DNA from: Phymorhynchus buccinoides
Taxonomy: Eukaryota; Mollusca; Gastropoda; Neogastropoda; Raphitomidae
Direction: 5' to 3'
Assembly (NCBI GenBank): GCA_017654935.2
Contig: CM065697.1
Span: 44,781,904-44,845,903, forward strand
Length of the DNA: 64,000 bases
In this document: positions 52,883-63,223 of the stretch, piece after piece
Numbering within the stretch: position 1 is the stretch's first letter
Layout of the letters: the number at the start of each line of letters is the position of its first letter
Position numbers and translations under genes: made by a program
The notes under the pieces: generated by a model
Database searches by the model: none
Seen by the model: the letters and a program-made list of their open reading frames with translations, nothing else
What the model was told of the DNA's origin: nothing

Positions 52883-55800
52883 AACAAAAACGTGGAAAAA
52901 TGGGGAAGGGGGAACAATCACATAGTTATTAACAATGACAAAGGGATGATTTTTAGCCAGGAAGAAAGACATGGTGGTATGATCAATAAACATGTTAGTA
53001 ATAATATACACCCTCAGATGGAAAAAAAGACATGACCCTGAAACTTAATGTGTGTAATACACAAGACATCGCTTAGCACAATAATAGCTACGTTGAATAC
53101 AATACATACGCAATATACAGGAAAGTTTGTCATTTCCACAAAGGGGCAATTATTTATTCATTAAGTACATTTTCATTTTTTTCTTGAAATGGTTCCTGTT
53201 CTTTAAACTTTTCAACATTTTTGGTAATTGGTTCCACAAAGTACCACCGGAGTAAAGAAAACTTGATTTGTAAATATTGTTATGTGGTCGAGGAAATGAT
53301 AATAAGTGATTATGTCTATGGATGTTGAATGTAAATGCATTTGTTACCTTTTTAGGAGCGTTTCCATTGACAACGTTATGCATGCATATTGCTTTATTAA
53401 AGAATAATCTATTTTGTAGTGTTAGAATATTAAGGTTTTTGTAATCATTGTTTGTCAAAGAACTAGATTTTAACAAAATTATTTTTACTGCCTTTTTATA
53501 CAAACGATGTATTACCTTTAAGTTAGTTTGACTACAATTATCCCATAGCGTGGATGCATAGTCTATTATTGGGAGTATGTGGGCACAGAAAAATAGTTTA
53601 CGAGAATGGGTATCCAGAAAGTTTTTAATTTTTGTTAATTGAAATACTTTTCTAGAAAGACGTTTTCCCAGGGATTCGGTGTGATCAGTCCAAGACAGAT
53701 CTTTATCAATGATAACACCTAACATTTTATGTGAATCTACTTCTTCGATTTGGGTTTTACATATAAGTAGAGGTGGAAATTTGGATTTCATTTTTTGCCG
53801 TTTTTGTCTTGTTGTAACGTACATACATTTTGTTTTGTTTGTATTTAAAGACATGTGATTTAACTGGGTCCAATGTACTAGGTTTTGAAGACTGTCTTGA
53901 AGTTTATTTGCTAAGGCATCAACATTTGAATTACTTTCATGAAAGGACGTGTCATCTGCAAACATTTCACACTTACTTTGCACGGAACAAGGCAGATCGT
54001 TGACATAAATGGAAAACAAAAGAGGACCAAGTACTGAACCCTGAGGTACACCATATTTAACTGGTAAAAGTTTAGACATTTTGTTGTTAATGATCACTGA
54101 CTGTCTTCGATCGCTTAGAAATGATGATATGAGACTTAGAAAATCCGGAGTTAATTTATAAAGATCTAGTTTACGCAATAATAGAGAATGGTTAATAACA
54201 TCAAAGGCTTTTTCGAAGTCGACAAATAGAATGCCTGTAAATTTATTTTCGTTCATGCTATTTAGAAGGCTGTCGGTAAGCTGTATTAGGGCAGTATGGC
54301 AAGAATACTTTTTACAAAAACCAGACTGGTCGTCATGAAGTAAGTCATTTTTATTTAAATAGGAATATAATGACATTTGAAGGTGTTTTTCGATAGGTTT
54401 GGATAAGGCTGACAAAATGGATATGGGTCTATAATTTGAGGGATTTGATGTTTCACCAGATTTATACAGAGGGATAACTTTTGCCTGTTTAAATTGAAGG
54501 GGAAAATATTGTTTATCAATGAATAAATTGTACAAATAGGTAAGTGTTTCAGAAATGACTGGGCACGCAATTTTTAGTATCTTCACATCAATACCATCTA
54601 AATCACGTGTCCCTGATGGTTTCATTGATGAGAGACTTTTATTTACATCGAAGACAGTCATTGGCTGAAGAATGAATGGATAACGAATGCTTTTAGAACT
54701 AAGGTATTGTTTTAAATTGCAAAGATTATTTTCATTGGACCTGTCTGCAGATATGTCTTTAATGATTTGTTGACTTTTGGAAACTTTCTTGTTGATTAAT
54801 ATATTGATGGCTTTCCATATTTGACTTGAATCTTTTTTAGATATTAACATGTTTCTGAAATAGTTGCGTTTTGCTTTGCGTTTCATATTAGTGACCTTAT
54901 TTCTTTGTCTATTAAATTCTTTCTTTGTGCCATGGTTACTTAAGTTATTCCGTGTATTTATTTCCGCATCAATTTCTTTACTAATCCAAGGTGGTTTCGG
55001 TTCTTGTCTGACTCGTTTCTTAACGAATGGAGCATGCTTGTCATAAACCGATATAAATCTGTTCAACCAAAATTCGACTGCTGTATCAGGATCTCTAATT
55101 TGATATATGGCATCCAATTGTGCATTGGCAAGATCTGAGAGGAAATCTTGTTCGTGGAAGTTTTTGAAGCTTCTGTAATATATAATCTTGTGTCCTACCT
55201 TAGGAATTTTTATGTGGGTTTTGTACCAGGTAAGACAGATGACATTGTGATCACTACAGCCAGAAGGTGGAGCACATACTTCTATGATCGGTTGCTTTGT
55301 ATTTGTATAAATATGGTCTATTAAAGATTTAGTGGTTTCGGTTATACGGGTTGGCTGGTTTATTAATTGCTCAAAGCCGTGCAAGCTATAAATTTGACGC
55401 CATTTAGGTTTGGGTTTCAGTAGATCAATGTTAAAATCCCCTAAGACTATAGTTTCAAGATCTAGCATTGTTATTTCATCCATTAAAGAATTAAAGTTAT
55501 CGTACCAGTCTGTTGTTTCTGCTGGGTTTCTATATACAAATCCAATTATAAGTGGTCTATTATTCTTTATCGTAATATTTATCCATAATGATTCAACAGA
55601 GCAATTAGTGAGGTTATCAAGTTTCCTGAAATTTAACGAAGATGCAACATACAAAAGGAGGCCTGTGGTTTTGGGTTTATTAGGATCTAATCGCAAAATG
55701 TCATATCCTGGCATGTTCATGTCTGCATCTGTAATTTGTGATGTTAAACGGGATTCGGAAAAACATAAAAGATGAAAACTGTTGCCATTATTATGTAGGA

Positions 55801-56100
55801 TCGTGCCAATGTCATCTGTCTTATTCCTGGCATTGTTAATATTCAGATAGCCGATACGAAGACCATGTTTAACTGGCCATGTGTTTAACGTTGCAGACAT
55901 AATTAAACCTATGAATAGCAACGGCAATACAAAATGTCCAGACTGGGAAAATATGCACAAGTTATGCAATAGAAAAGACAATAACAATATCAATCAAAAG
56001 CAAAAATAAAGTAACAACAAAAATAAAGCGAACAAATCCTCAAAAACACTAGGATAATAATAATATAATCCAGGTAATAACAAACGAAATTACACTCAAA
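52594..56100 (-). mobile_element. Near-intact Jockey/CR1-group LINE, RNase H-less
   Basis: The 3' end on the minus strand is AATAAAATTTTGACTTGAC with a tail of five TTGAC/TCAAG units (52594-52618). The 3' UTR (52620-53149) contains a CA/CACG microsatellite (52738-52880). One long ORF follows. Upstream of the ORF (55994-56450) I see only AT-rich sequence and no ORF1, so the element is either 5'-truncated or of a lineage without a detectable ORF1. The 5' edge is approximate. Confidence 0.8.
53150..55993 (-). CDS. LINE ORF2: AP endonuclease plus reverse transcriptase
   Basis: A 947-codon uninterrupted frame. Residues about 45-270 form an APE-type endonuclease: RIGYLNINN, LLCFSESRL, IVLGDFNID and CSDHNVICL, matching the N, E, D-x-N and SDH catalytic blocks. 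Residues about 480-760 form a reverse transcriptase: NYRPISILS, VDFEKAFD (first catalytic D region, about residue 589), YGVPQGSVLGPLLF and FADD (about residue 678), all conserved. A C-terminal domain ends WNQLPKMLKSLKNRNHFKK, typical of Jockey/CR1/L2-group LINEs; no RNase H and no CCHC finger. It would nick target DNA and copy its RNA by target-primed reverse transcription. Start chosen as the first ATG of the frame; Met32 is as plausible. The absence of stops suggests recent insertion. Exact clade is uncertain. Confidence 0.93.
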   Translation of the reverse strand: MILLLSFLLHNLCIFSQSGHFVLPLLFIGLIMSATLNTWPVKHGLRIGYLNINNARNKTDDIGTILHNNGNSFHLLCFSESRLTSQITDADMNMPGYDILRLDPNKPKTTGLLLYVASSLNFRKLDNLTNCSVESLWINITIKNNRPLIIGFVYRNPAETTDWYDNFNSLMDEITMLDLETIVLGDFNIDLLKPKPKWRQIYSLHGFEQLINQPTRITETTKSLIDHIYTNTKQPIIEVCAPPSGCSDHNVICLTWYKTHIKIPKVGHKIIYYRSFKNFHEQDFLSDLANAQLDAIYQIRDPDTAVEFWLNRFISVYDKHAPFVKKRVRQEPKPPWISKEIDAEINTRNNLSNHGTKKEFNRQRNKVTNMKRKAKRNYFRNMLISKKDSSQIWKAINILINKKVSKSQQIIKDISADRSNENNLCNLKQYLSSKSIRYPFILQPMTVFDVNKSLSSMKPSGTRDLDGIDVKILKIACPVISETLTYLYNLFIDKQYFPLQFKQAKVIPLYKSGETSNPSNYRPISILSALSKPIEKHLQMSLYSYLNKNDLLHDDQSGFCKKYSCHTALIQLTDSLLNSMNENKFTGILFVDFEKAFDVINHSLLLRKLDLYKLTPDFLSLISSFLSDRRQSVIINNKMSKLLPVKYGVPQGSVLGPLLFSIYVNDLPCSVQSKCEMFADDTSFHESNSNVDALANKLQDSLQNLVHWTQLNHMSLNTNKTKCMYVTTRQKRQKMKSKFPPLLICKTQIEEVDSHKMLGVIIDKDLSWTDHTESLGKRLSRKVFQLTKIKNFLDTHSRKLFFCAHILPIIDYASTLWDNCSQTNLKVIHRLYKKAVKIILLKSSSLTNNDYKNLNILTLQNRLFFNKAICMHNVVNGNAPKKVTNAFTFNIHRHNHLLSFPRPHNNIYKSSFLYSGGTLWNQLPKMLKSLKNRNHFKKKMKMYLMNK

Positions 56101-56490
56101 CAAATAAGATCGTACAGGGACGCCTTTCCAAACAATTCATATAATCAAGCACAGTTCAGCCAAAATCTCATTCAGTTTCACTCTCATAACATAAACTCAC
56201 TCACTCAACAAAAAACAAAACAAAACAAAAACAAAAAAGTAATAAAAAAAATAAGAAAAGATATTATGAAAACACTAAGTATTGAGGAAATCTGATTTAC
56301 TATAAAGAAAAAAAGCACCGATTATCGCGACAATAGTAACACAGTGAGTACGGTCACCAAGAATCTCAGTCCGTTATTCAAAAAGTCAGCCAAGAAAAGC
56401 AGAATCCAAAACACATGTCAAATGTTCAAGGTCCGATGTCGCAATATTATACACATCTCTTTCATACATGTAACCAACAATTACTAACAT
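56100..56490. other. AT-rich flank, no gene seen
   Basis: A-rich sequence between the LINE and a GT/CA microsatellite block; may include the LINE 5' end. Confidence 0.4.
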
Positions 56491-56751
56491 AAATATACAC
56501 TCGCACGCGCGCACCCTCATGCGTGTACAGACAAAAATGTATGCACACGCGTGCGTGCTCACACACACACCCACACCCACACACACGTGTGTGTGTGTGT
56601 GTGTGCGTGTGCGCGTGCGTGTGTGTGTGCATGCATGTGCGAGCATGTGTCAGTGTGTGCGCGTGCGCGCGTGTGTGTGTGTGTGTGCGTGTGCGGACAT
56701 GCGTGTCAGAGTATGTGTGTGCGTCTGTCTGTAAGTGTGCTTGTGAGACTG

Positions 56752-56792
<41 letters not shown>
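56490..56792. repeat. CA then GT microsatellite block (palindromic switch)
   Basis: CACAC sequence to 56585 switches to GTGTG, centred on CACACGTGTGTG, so it can fold back. A pure (GT)n run is at 56755-56791. Confidence 0.9.
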
Positions 56793-56793
<1 letters not shown>

Positions 56794-56859
56794 CCTATAG
56801 CAACTTTCCATGTGTAAATGAGGCTTTATACTACTCCTTGCTGACACGAAATGGCGATA

Positions 56860-58356
56860 ATTTTAGGGGCGAACTGCCGATGCCCCTGGTGATGAGCCAG
56901 GAGCAGATAATTTTCTGTTTCTGTTTACGACTAGTTCCTGACATGCAAGGGCGATAATCTTAAGTAGTGGGCGTTCGCATCTCAGGTCAAGAGACAGGGC
57001 CTCATTAACTACATTTTTTAATATGTTTGGAGATTGACTTTTGTTCAAATCTGTATGATCAATATCAAAAGCAGGTTTAATTTTTTCCCACGGCGGTACT
57101 GGCGAAAAGGATGGTTTAGCTGCAATTTATTTACTTTTTAATTCTTTACAATTAATAATATCTGAGACAAAGGAATTAATCGGTTCTAAAGAGCGTATTG
57201 TTTTAGCTCTTTTAACAAAATGATGTTCAGCATCTAACTTAACTTATTCTTTACAAAATGTGTCAAATGCAGATGATTTAAAAAAAAATTAAATGCAGCA
57301 GAGGTCTTTCTATATTCATTGAGAGGTAGAACACCTCCTTCTTTATATGACCCTCAATTGGAAGCATGAGTTGGCAACCCAAGTGCCAGTTAAATGCTTT
57401 ACAATCTCTGCTTTGTAGTTTAATTAACACATATTTTGGAGCACTAAAGAAAATGAATCTAGATCGTACAAGAGACATAGAAGCGCTTTTGTATCTTGAC
57501 CCCAAAGCTGTTTACTTATAACTTTGAGGAAATGTAAAGCCTTTCTTGCTTTGTTTAATACATAATATATATGTTGATTCTAAGTATGTTTTGATGAAAC
57601 TTAAACACCCAGAAACTTCACACTCTGCGTATAATTAATGACAGTGCCATTAATAGTAAAAACTGGAGGTTTTTTTTGTACTATATTTGTGGTTTCTAAT
57701 GCTAAACTTAGACCATTTTCCTTCATAAACATATTTATTTTATCTAATTCCCGTTTATTTGTTGGTATAGTTCAAGGATCTATACGCTTCATTGTTAGCT
57801 TCATCCATATGCAGATAACGTCTGCATACTGAGCTAAGCTTGTGTCTTTACATAGATTATGTGGTAGGTCTGCTATCAATATATTAAACAAAATAGGTGA
57901 AATTACAGAACCTTGGGGAAGACCCATCTGAAGTTCTCTGGGTTTTGAGTATGTACTTCCAACTCTTACTTGTATAAATCTATGTGATAAAAAAATTCTA
58001 TATAGTTATACATATTACCTGTGATTTTTGAGTTTTTGTAATAATCGATAGTGCCATACTTGGTCGTAAGCTTTTTTCACATCAAAGAAGGTTGCAAGAA
58101 TATTTTTTCGCCTACCAAACTGTTAATTTGTGTCGTGAGTTTTACCAGGTGTTCTGTAGTAGACCGGGCTTTTCAGAAACAAGAGTCAACTTTTCAGGCC
58201 TTTTCAGAAACAATTCACAGATGTGAATTAATCTATTTAATACGATTTTTTCCATACGTTTGCTTACATGAGACGTCAAAGAGATGGATCTATAGCTGTT
58301 TTTATGAGACCTAGGTTTTCCTTGCTTATGCATAGGAATAACAATTGAATGTTTCC

Positions 58357-58360
<4 letters not shown>
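56860..58360 (-). pseudogene. Decayed I/Nimb-like LINE reverse transcriptase
   Basis: Many frameshifts and stops, but the minus strand keeps motif order: SYRSISLTSHVSKRMEK (58142-58450 frame), a SGFRK-like block, LQMGLPQGSVISPILFNI at about 57880-57930, AQYADV at about 57810 (the second catalytic D of YADD is V), KFLGV, VLNKARKALHFLKVI and a C-terminal part to about 56860. The VIPMHKQGKP and SLTSHVSKRMEK blocks resemble the LINE fragments in the palindrome arms, so it may be an older member of the same family. A GT microsatellite at 58362 interrupts the 5' side. Confidence 0.75.
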
Positions 58361-58361
<1 letters not shown>

Positions 58362-58423
<62 letters not shown>

Positions 58424-58432
58424 TGTGTGTGA
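58362..58432. repeat. (GT)n microsatellite
   Basis: Pure GT run with two GA interruptions at the end. Confidence 0.95.
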
Positions 58433-58439
58433 GTGAATT

Positions 58440-58980
58440 ATATACTGCATTGCTGTTCTTTATCAGCATCCTGTATTTTGTTTGTTGTTTTGATATAGTG
58501 CTCTATTTATGAATGATATGAAGTCGTTCTTAATCAATATTATGTATCTTCTTTTTAAAAGAAAGTAATGTTTTATGAACTGCAAAATGATTTAAGATGT
58601 ATATGTTCTTAATTAGTATATAAGTGTATTGACTTTACATTTAAGCTGCTCTTAATGTGAATTACAAAATGATTTAAGATTTAATGTATGTTCTTAATTA
58701 GTATAATTAACTTCGTGTGTGCAAAATAGTTGGAGTGTTTGCTTGGGCAATGTGATCCCAGTATATGAACTGTTAACTTTGTGGGTGCAATATGGTTGAC
58801 GTATTTACTCATTTTTGATTGTTTTTAAACCCTTAACTAATATAGTATGCCCCCCCCCCCCCCCTATCTAGGTCAGTGTTAAAATAGTATGTGTTCTATT
58901 TTTGTAATTCTGTGTTTGCACCCGAATGCAATGTCTCTACATAGAGATAATAAAGATTTATCGACTTGATTTGACTTGAC
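58440..58980 (+). mobile_element. LINE 3' UTR and tail (Jockey/CR1-group)
   Basis: Ends CATAGAGATAATAAAG followed by CTTGATTTGACTTGAC, the same TTGAC tail as the full element at 52594. AT-rich 3' UTR-like sequence precedes it, with a short two-copy repeat (ATGATTTAAGAT at about 58587 and 58669) and a C run at 58851-58864. No coding part remains. Confidence 0.6.
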
Positions 58981-59001
58981 AGTTACATGATGACAGTCTG
59001 T

Positions 59002-59310
59002 TTGGGTGAAAGTGCCCATAATTTCAAAGCCGTTGGCGTTAGACCGATATGATAACCATATAATATATTATATTCATGATCAGCACCACAGCTAAAATCC
59101 AGTAGAAGACATTTTGAAGGGTCAATATCACAGTGAGAATGAGAGGTGAGGGGGCTCCGAAAACAAGTGCTCATAGTTTCAAAGCCGTTGGCATTTATAC
59201 CACTACAACCATATAATTATATTCGTGATTATCAGCATTAACAGGGGAATGCAGTGGAAGACGTTTTGAAGGGGCCAATAGTTCAGTGAGAGTGAGAGCT
59301 GAGCGGGATC
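59002..59310. repeat. ~157-bp two-copy tandem repeat
   Basis: CATAATTTCAAAGCCGTTGG at 59018 is matched by CATAGTTTCAAAGCCGTTGG near 59171, each followed by AACCATATAAT, GAAGACRTTTTGAAGGG and CAGTGAGA. Copies are diverged. Confidence 0.8.
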
Positions 59311-59319
59311 TGAAAACAA

Positions 59320-59966
59320 ATAAATTAAAAATTAAAAAACGCGTATCCACCGGCGTCTCGGCGCCCATATCTCCGGTATTTCTGGACCGATTGCCTTCTA
59401 ATTTAGAAGGTAGATGACCGGGAACAGTCACTATACGTGTGCCATAATGGAAGCGCGATATGCGCCGCTTCACCTTTTCACAAACCGCGGCGAAACGAGA
59501 CCCGACATTGACTCATAATTTGAAACGTGCATGACCAGGGACAGTGACTATCTTGGTGTAAAATTTCAACAGCATCCATTCATAAACGCGCGCAATATGA
59601 GCCAATTTACATTTGCACGGACCCAAAACGGACGCAAATTTCAACACTATACAGAGAAACAACTGATCGGACCGTCACCATCTTTGTTTATGTTTTTTCT
59701 GTGCTGTAAGCGGCCCTCCCCTAAGCAACGCGAACAATGGCTACAGTACCGTAGGCTGCAAACGCAGAATTCATCGTGCCTGTTTAGTGTGCCGTTTGGG
59801 CCAAACTGAACAAACATGATATAAGCTATCATCGATTCCCAAGTCTAGAAAAAACCCCAGAGACGAATGGAAAGAGTTCGTTATCAAATGCTGCCCATTT
59901 CTCGGGTCAGATGTTGAAAACGATCACGATGTTCTAAGCGGCTAAACTTCGTCTAAGAGTGAGGTC
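59320..59966. other. No gene seen; diverged ~130-bp duplication
   Basis: GATGACCGGGAACAGTCACTA and GCATGACCAGGGACAGTGACTA-like blocks (about 59411 and 59528; shown in part as GACCGGGAACAGT and GACCAGGGACAGT) mark two diverged units. GC is locally higher. The 92-codon frame at 59531-59809 has no recognised domain. Confidence 0.45.
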
Positions 59967-60951
59967 CTGTTAACCGCCGTTTTGTCCAAATTCCGCCGGT
60001 TCAGCAATCCGCCGTTTTGTCTATAGACAAAACGGCGGGTTGGACAAAACGGCGCCCGATTTTGAACCGCCGTTTTGTCCAAATGAAAGTTGGAGTTATA
60101 AAAACTCATTCTTGACAAGTTCTCATTTTTTAAAAATCTTTGTTAAATAAAATGAATAACAAGCTGACCACTGACACTGGTCACTTTGGCCTAATTTTAC
60201 CGTTTGAATGCTAATTAGTGTATTAGGAGATCATATGAACAATTGTTGACGTGGTTGACCAGTGGTCAGTGTCACTGACCAGTGGTCACTTTGGCCTGTT
60301 TTCACTGTTTGACTGCAATTTAGTGTATTAGGAGTTCAAATGAACATTTTTGTATGTGGTTGACCAGTGGTCAGTGTCACTGACCAGTGGTCACTTTGGC
60401 CTATTTTCACTGTTTTCACTCCTAATACACTAATTTGCAGTCAAACAGTGAAAATAGGCCAAAGTGACCACTGGTCAGTGACACTGACCACTAGTCAACC
60501 ACATGAAAAAATGTTAATTTGAACTCCTTATACACTAATTTGCAGTCAAACAGTGAAAATAGGCCAAAGTGACCACTGGTCCGTGACACTGACCACTGGT
60601 GGTCAACCACATCAACAATTGTTCATATGATCTCCTAATACACTAATTAGCATTCAAACGGTAAAATTAGGCCAAAGTGACCAGTGTCAGTGGTCAGCTT
60701 GTTATTCATTTTATTTAACAAAGACTTTTTTTAAAATGAGAACTTGTCAAGAATGAGTTTTTATGACTCCAACTTTCATTTGGACAAAACGGCGGTTCAA
60801 GATCGGGCGCCGTTTTGATAAGATTATTGAACCGCCGTTTTGTCCAAATCATAATAGAAAATTTGGACAAAACGGCGGATCTAACCCCGCCGTTTTGTCT
60901 ATTTTGTCTACAGACAAAACGGCGGAATTTGGACAAAACGGCGGTTAACAG
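59967..60951. mobile_element. 985-bp palindromic element with GACCACTGGTC core
   Basis: Begins CTGTTAACCGCCGTTTTG and ends CAAAACGGCGGTTAACAG. The whole element folds on itself around 60418: outer arms repeat ACAAAACGGCGG several times; inner arms carry about 105-bp units with GACCACTGGTCAGTGTCACTG, itself a palindrome, and TAATACACTAATTTGCAG. Right outer arm has one extra ACAAAACGGCGG module. Flanks read GGTCC and GTCCC, so target duplication is unclear. No transposase. Confidence 0.85.
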
Positions 60952-62030
60952 TCCCTTGTTTCTATAGCGTCGCCTCGGCACAATTGATCGCTAAACTTCT
61001 CAAGCGTTTTGGAATCGCAACTTCGAAATTAATGATAAATCACACGTTTTATAAGGCAAGGTCAACAAGAGAGACTGTGAAATCATCGCAGAGAATTGCT
61101 AGCAATTTAAAATGCCAGGTGCGAATACAATCGGAGTTTAGTGTTCAGTAGCGCTTTGTAAACTATTGAGCATTTTACCTAGCCATGTTTGGCAGCAGGG
61201 CTCCCAAAACCTAAAAATTACCCACAATGAGTTGCGCGTGGTGCTTTTGAAAGTGCAAATTGAGGAAACACGCCGTTTGATTTGGCTTGAATATCTAGGA
61301 ACATTTTTATTATAATGTTATGCAATTATTTTGTAGGATGTTTGTTTGAGTTATCTCAACCCGTTTCAGCATCGGGACCTATTACCTTTAAGGATAGGGT
61401 TAGGATCAGCCTCGGATTATTACTGTCCAATTGAAAGAAGTCAAAGGGATTTGAGGACAGTTTGCATCAAGGAAGGTCCCGAAAGCTAAACAATCCCTTT
61501 GATTGCAGCACTACATTAAACCATTGCAAATGCCCCCGGACCCTGATTTGAATCATAGGCCTCAGTCTTACACAAGCTGTAAGCTGTACCAGGATTTTAC
61601 AACAACAAAATTCATTGTATAACTCTCACGTTACTATCGGCCCCCACTACAGACCAGTGTCGACCTCTGATAACAGTCATAACATAAATTATACTATTCT
61701 GTGAATGCCAACATGTGTCGATATAGATCTATCTGCTTCATATGGTATATCTATAGGAGCCTAGATCAGACAGACTAAAGATACAAATGTAAACATCATT
61801 GTTGTTTAAATAATTACTTGACAAGAAATTCGTACATCATACTTCAACAAAGTACACAACGCATATTTTTTGTTGCTGAAACCCCCCACTGTAATAGTAT
61901 AAAGGAAATAAAACAAAATCTCTAACATGCCATCAATCAACACCCCCAGTCCCCTTCACTAGATCTAGCAGACGCTAAAATTAATAACCTTTGTCAAAAG
62001 GTAGTTCAGAGTTTGTTCCCCTGACGTTTT
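60952..62030. other. No recognisable feature
   Basis: About 1.1 kb of non-repetitive sequence with only short open frames. Nothing identifies a gene, although this is the longest unique-looking stretch right of the palindrome. Confidence 0.5.
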
Positions 62031-62032
62031 AC

Positions 62033-62600
62033 GTACTCGTTTTACACGCAATCGCTTGTGACAGATGGTACAACACCTAGGAACGAACGAAGTTGCTCAG
62101 AGCTCGTTGTCGGTGTCGTTGTCGTTGTCGTACTCGTTTTACACGCAATCGCTTGTGACAGACGGTACAACACCTAGGAACGAACGAAGGTGCTCAGAGC
62201 TCGTTGTCGGTGTCGTTGTCGTTGTCGTACTCGTTTTACACGCAATTGCTTGCGACAGACGGTACAACACCTAGGAATGAACGAAGGTGCTCAGAGCTCG
62301 TTGTCGTTGTCGTACTCGTTTTACACGCAATCGCTTGTGACAGACGGTACAACACCTAGGAACGAACGAAGGTGCTCAGAGCTCGTTGTCGTTGTCGTAC
62401 TCGTTTTACACGCAATCGCTTGTGACAGACGGTACAACACCTAGGAACGAACGAAGGTGCTCAGAGCTCGTTGTCGGTGTCGTTGTCGTTGTCGTACTCG
62501 TTTTACACGCAATTGCTTGCGACAGACGGTACAACACCTAGGAATGAACGAAGGTGCTCAGAGCTCGTTGTCGGTGTCGTTGTCGTTGTCGTACCCCCTG
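62033..62600. repeat. 97/85-bp tandem array, six units
   Basis: GTACTCGTTTTACACGCAAT begins units at 62033, 62130, 62227, 62312, 62397 and 62494 and the array ends near 62591. Lengths are 97, 97, 85, 85, 97, 97; the short form lacks one CGGTGTCGTTGT block. Units three and six share CAATTGCTTGCGACAG, so a three-unit (267-bp) higher-order repeat is present. Confidence 0.92.
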
Positions 62601-62689
62601 CAAACTCTTTAATCATACAGGTATACCGTACCGATTTTAATTTGAACCGGTATTTTCGGTATTACCGGTACATACAGCCAGCTCTACTC

Positions 62690-63223
62690 GTAATGCATTA
62701 ATACACCGTCAAATGGTGAAAACGGGGACATTAGGACAAAATGACCACTCGTCAGTGACACTGACCACTAGTCATCTACGTTGTAAAATGTTTAAATGAA
62801 CTCGTAGTACATTAATAAGCTGTCAAATATTGAAAACGGTGAAATTAGGACAGAATGACCACTGGTCTTCCACATCATAAATTGTTTAAATGAACTCATA
62901 ATACATTGATAAGCTTTCATACGGTGAAGATGGTGAAATTAGGTCAAATGACCACTGGTCAGTGGCTCTGACCACTGGTCATCCACATCGTTAATTGTTT
63001 AAATGATAATAACCTAATCTATGGTGATAACGGTGAAATTAGGTGAAAATGACCAACACTGACCACTGGTCATCTACATTGCAAAAGTTTTAAAAGCACT
63101 CGTAATGCATTAATAAACTGTGAAATGGTGAAAACGGGGACATTAGCACAAAATGACCACTGGTCAGTGACATTGACCACTGGTCAACCACATCGTAAAT
63201 AGTTTAAATGAACTTGTAATACA
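62690..63223. repeat. Direct array of the GACCACTGGTC satellite
   Basis: Units of roughly 105-120 bases with TAATRCATTAATAAGCTGTC, GTGAAAACGG-type sequence, ACATTAGGACAAAATGACC and CTGACCACTGGTC, in direct orientation. The same unit, inverted, forms the core of the element at 59967-60951. Confidence 0.85.

Noticed and set aside
53150..55993. Host gene with an endonuclease/exonuclease/phosphatase domain
   Set aside because: The APE domain is followed by a reverse transcriptase and a LINE-type tandem tail, so it is a retrotransposon ORF.
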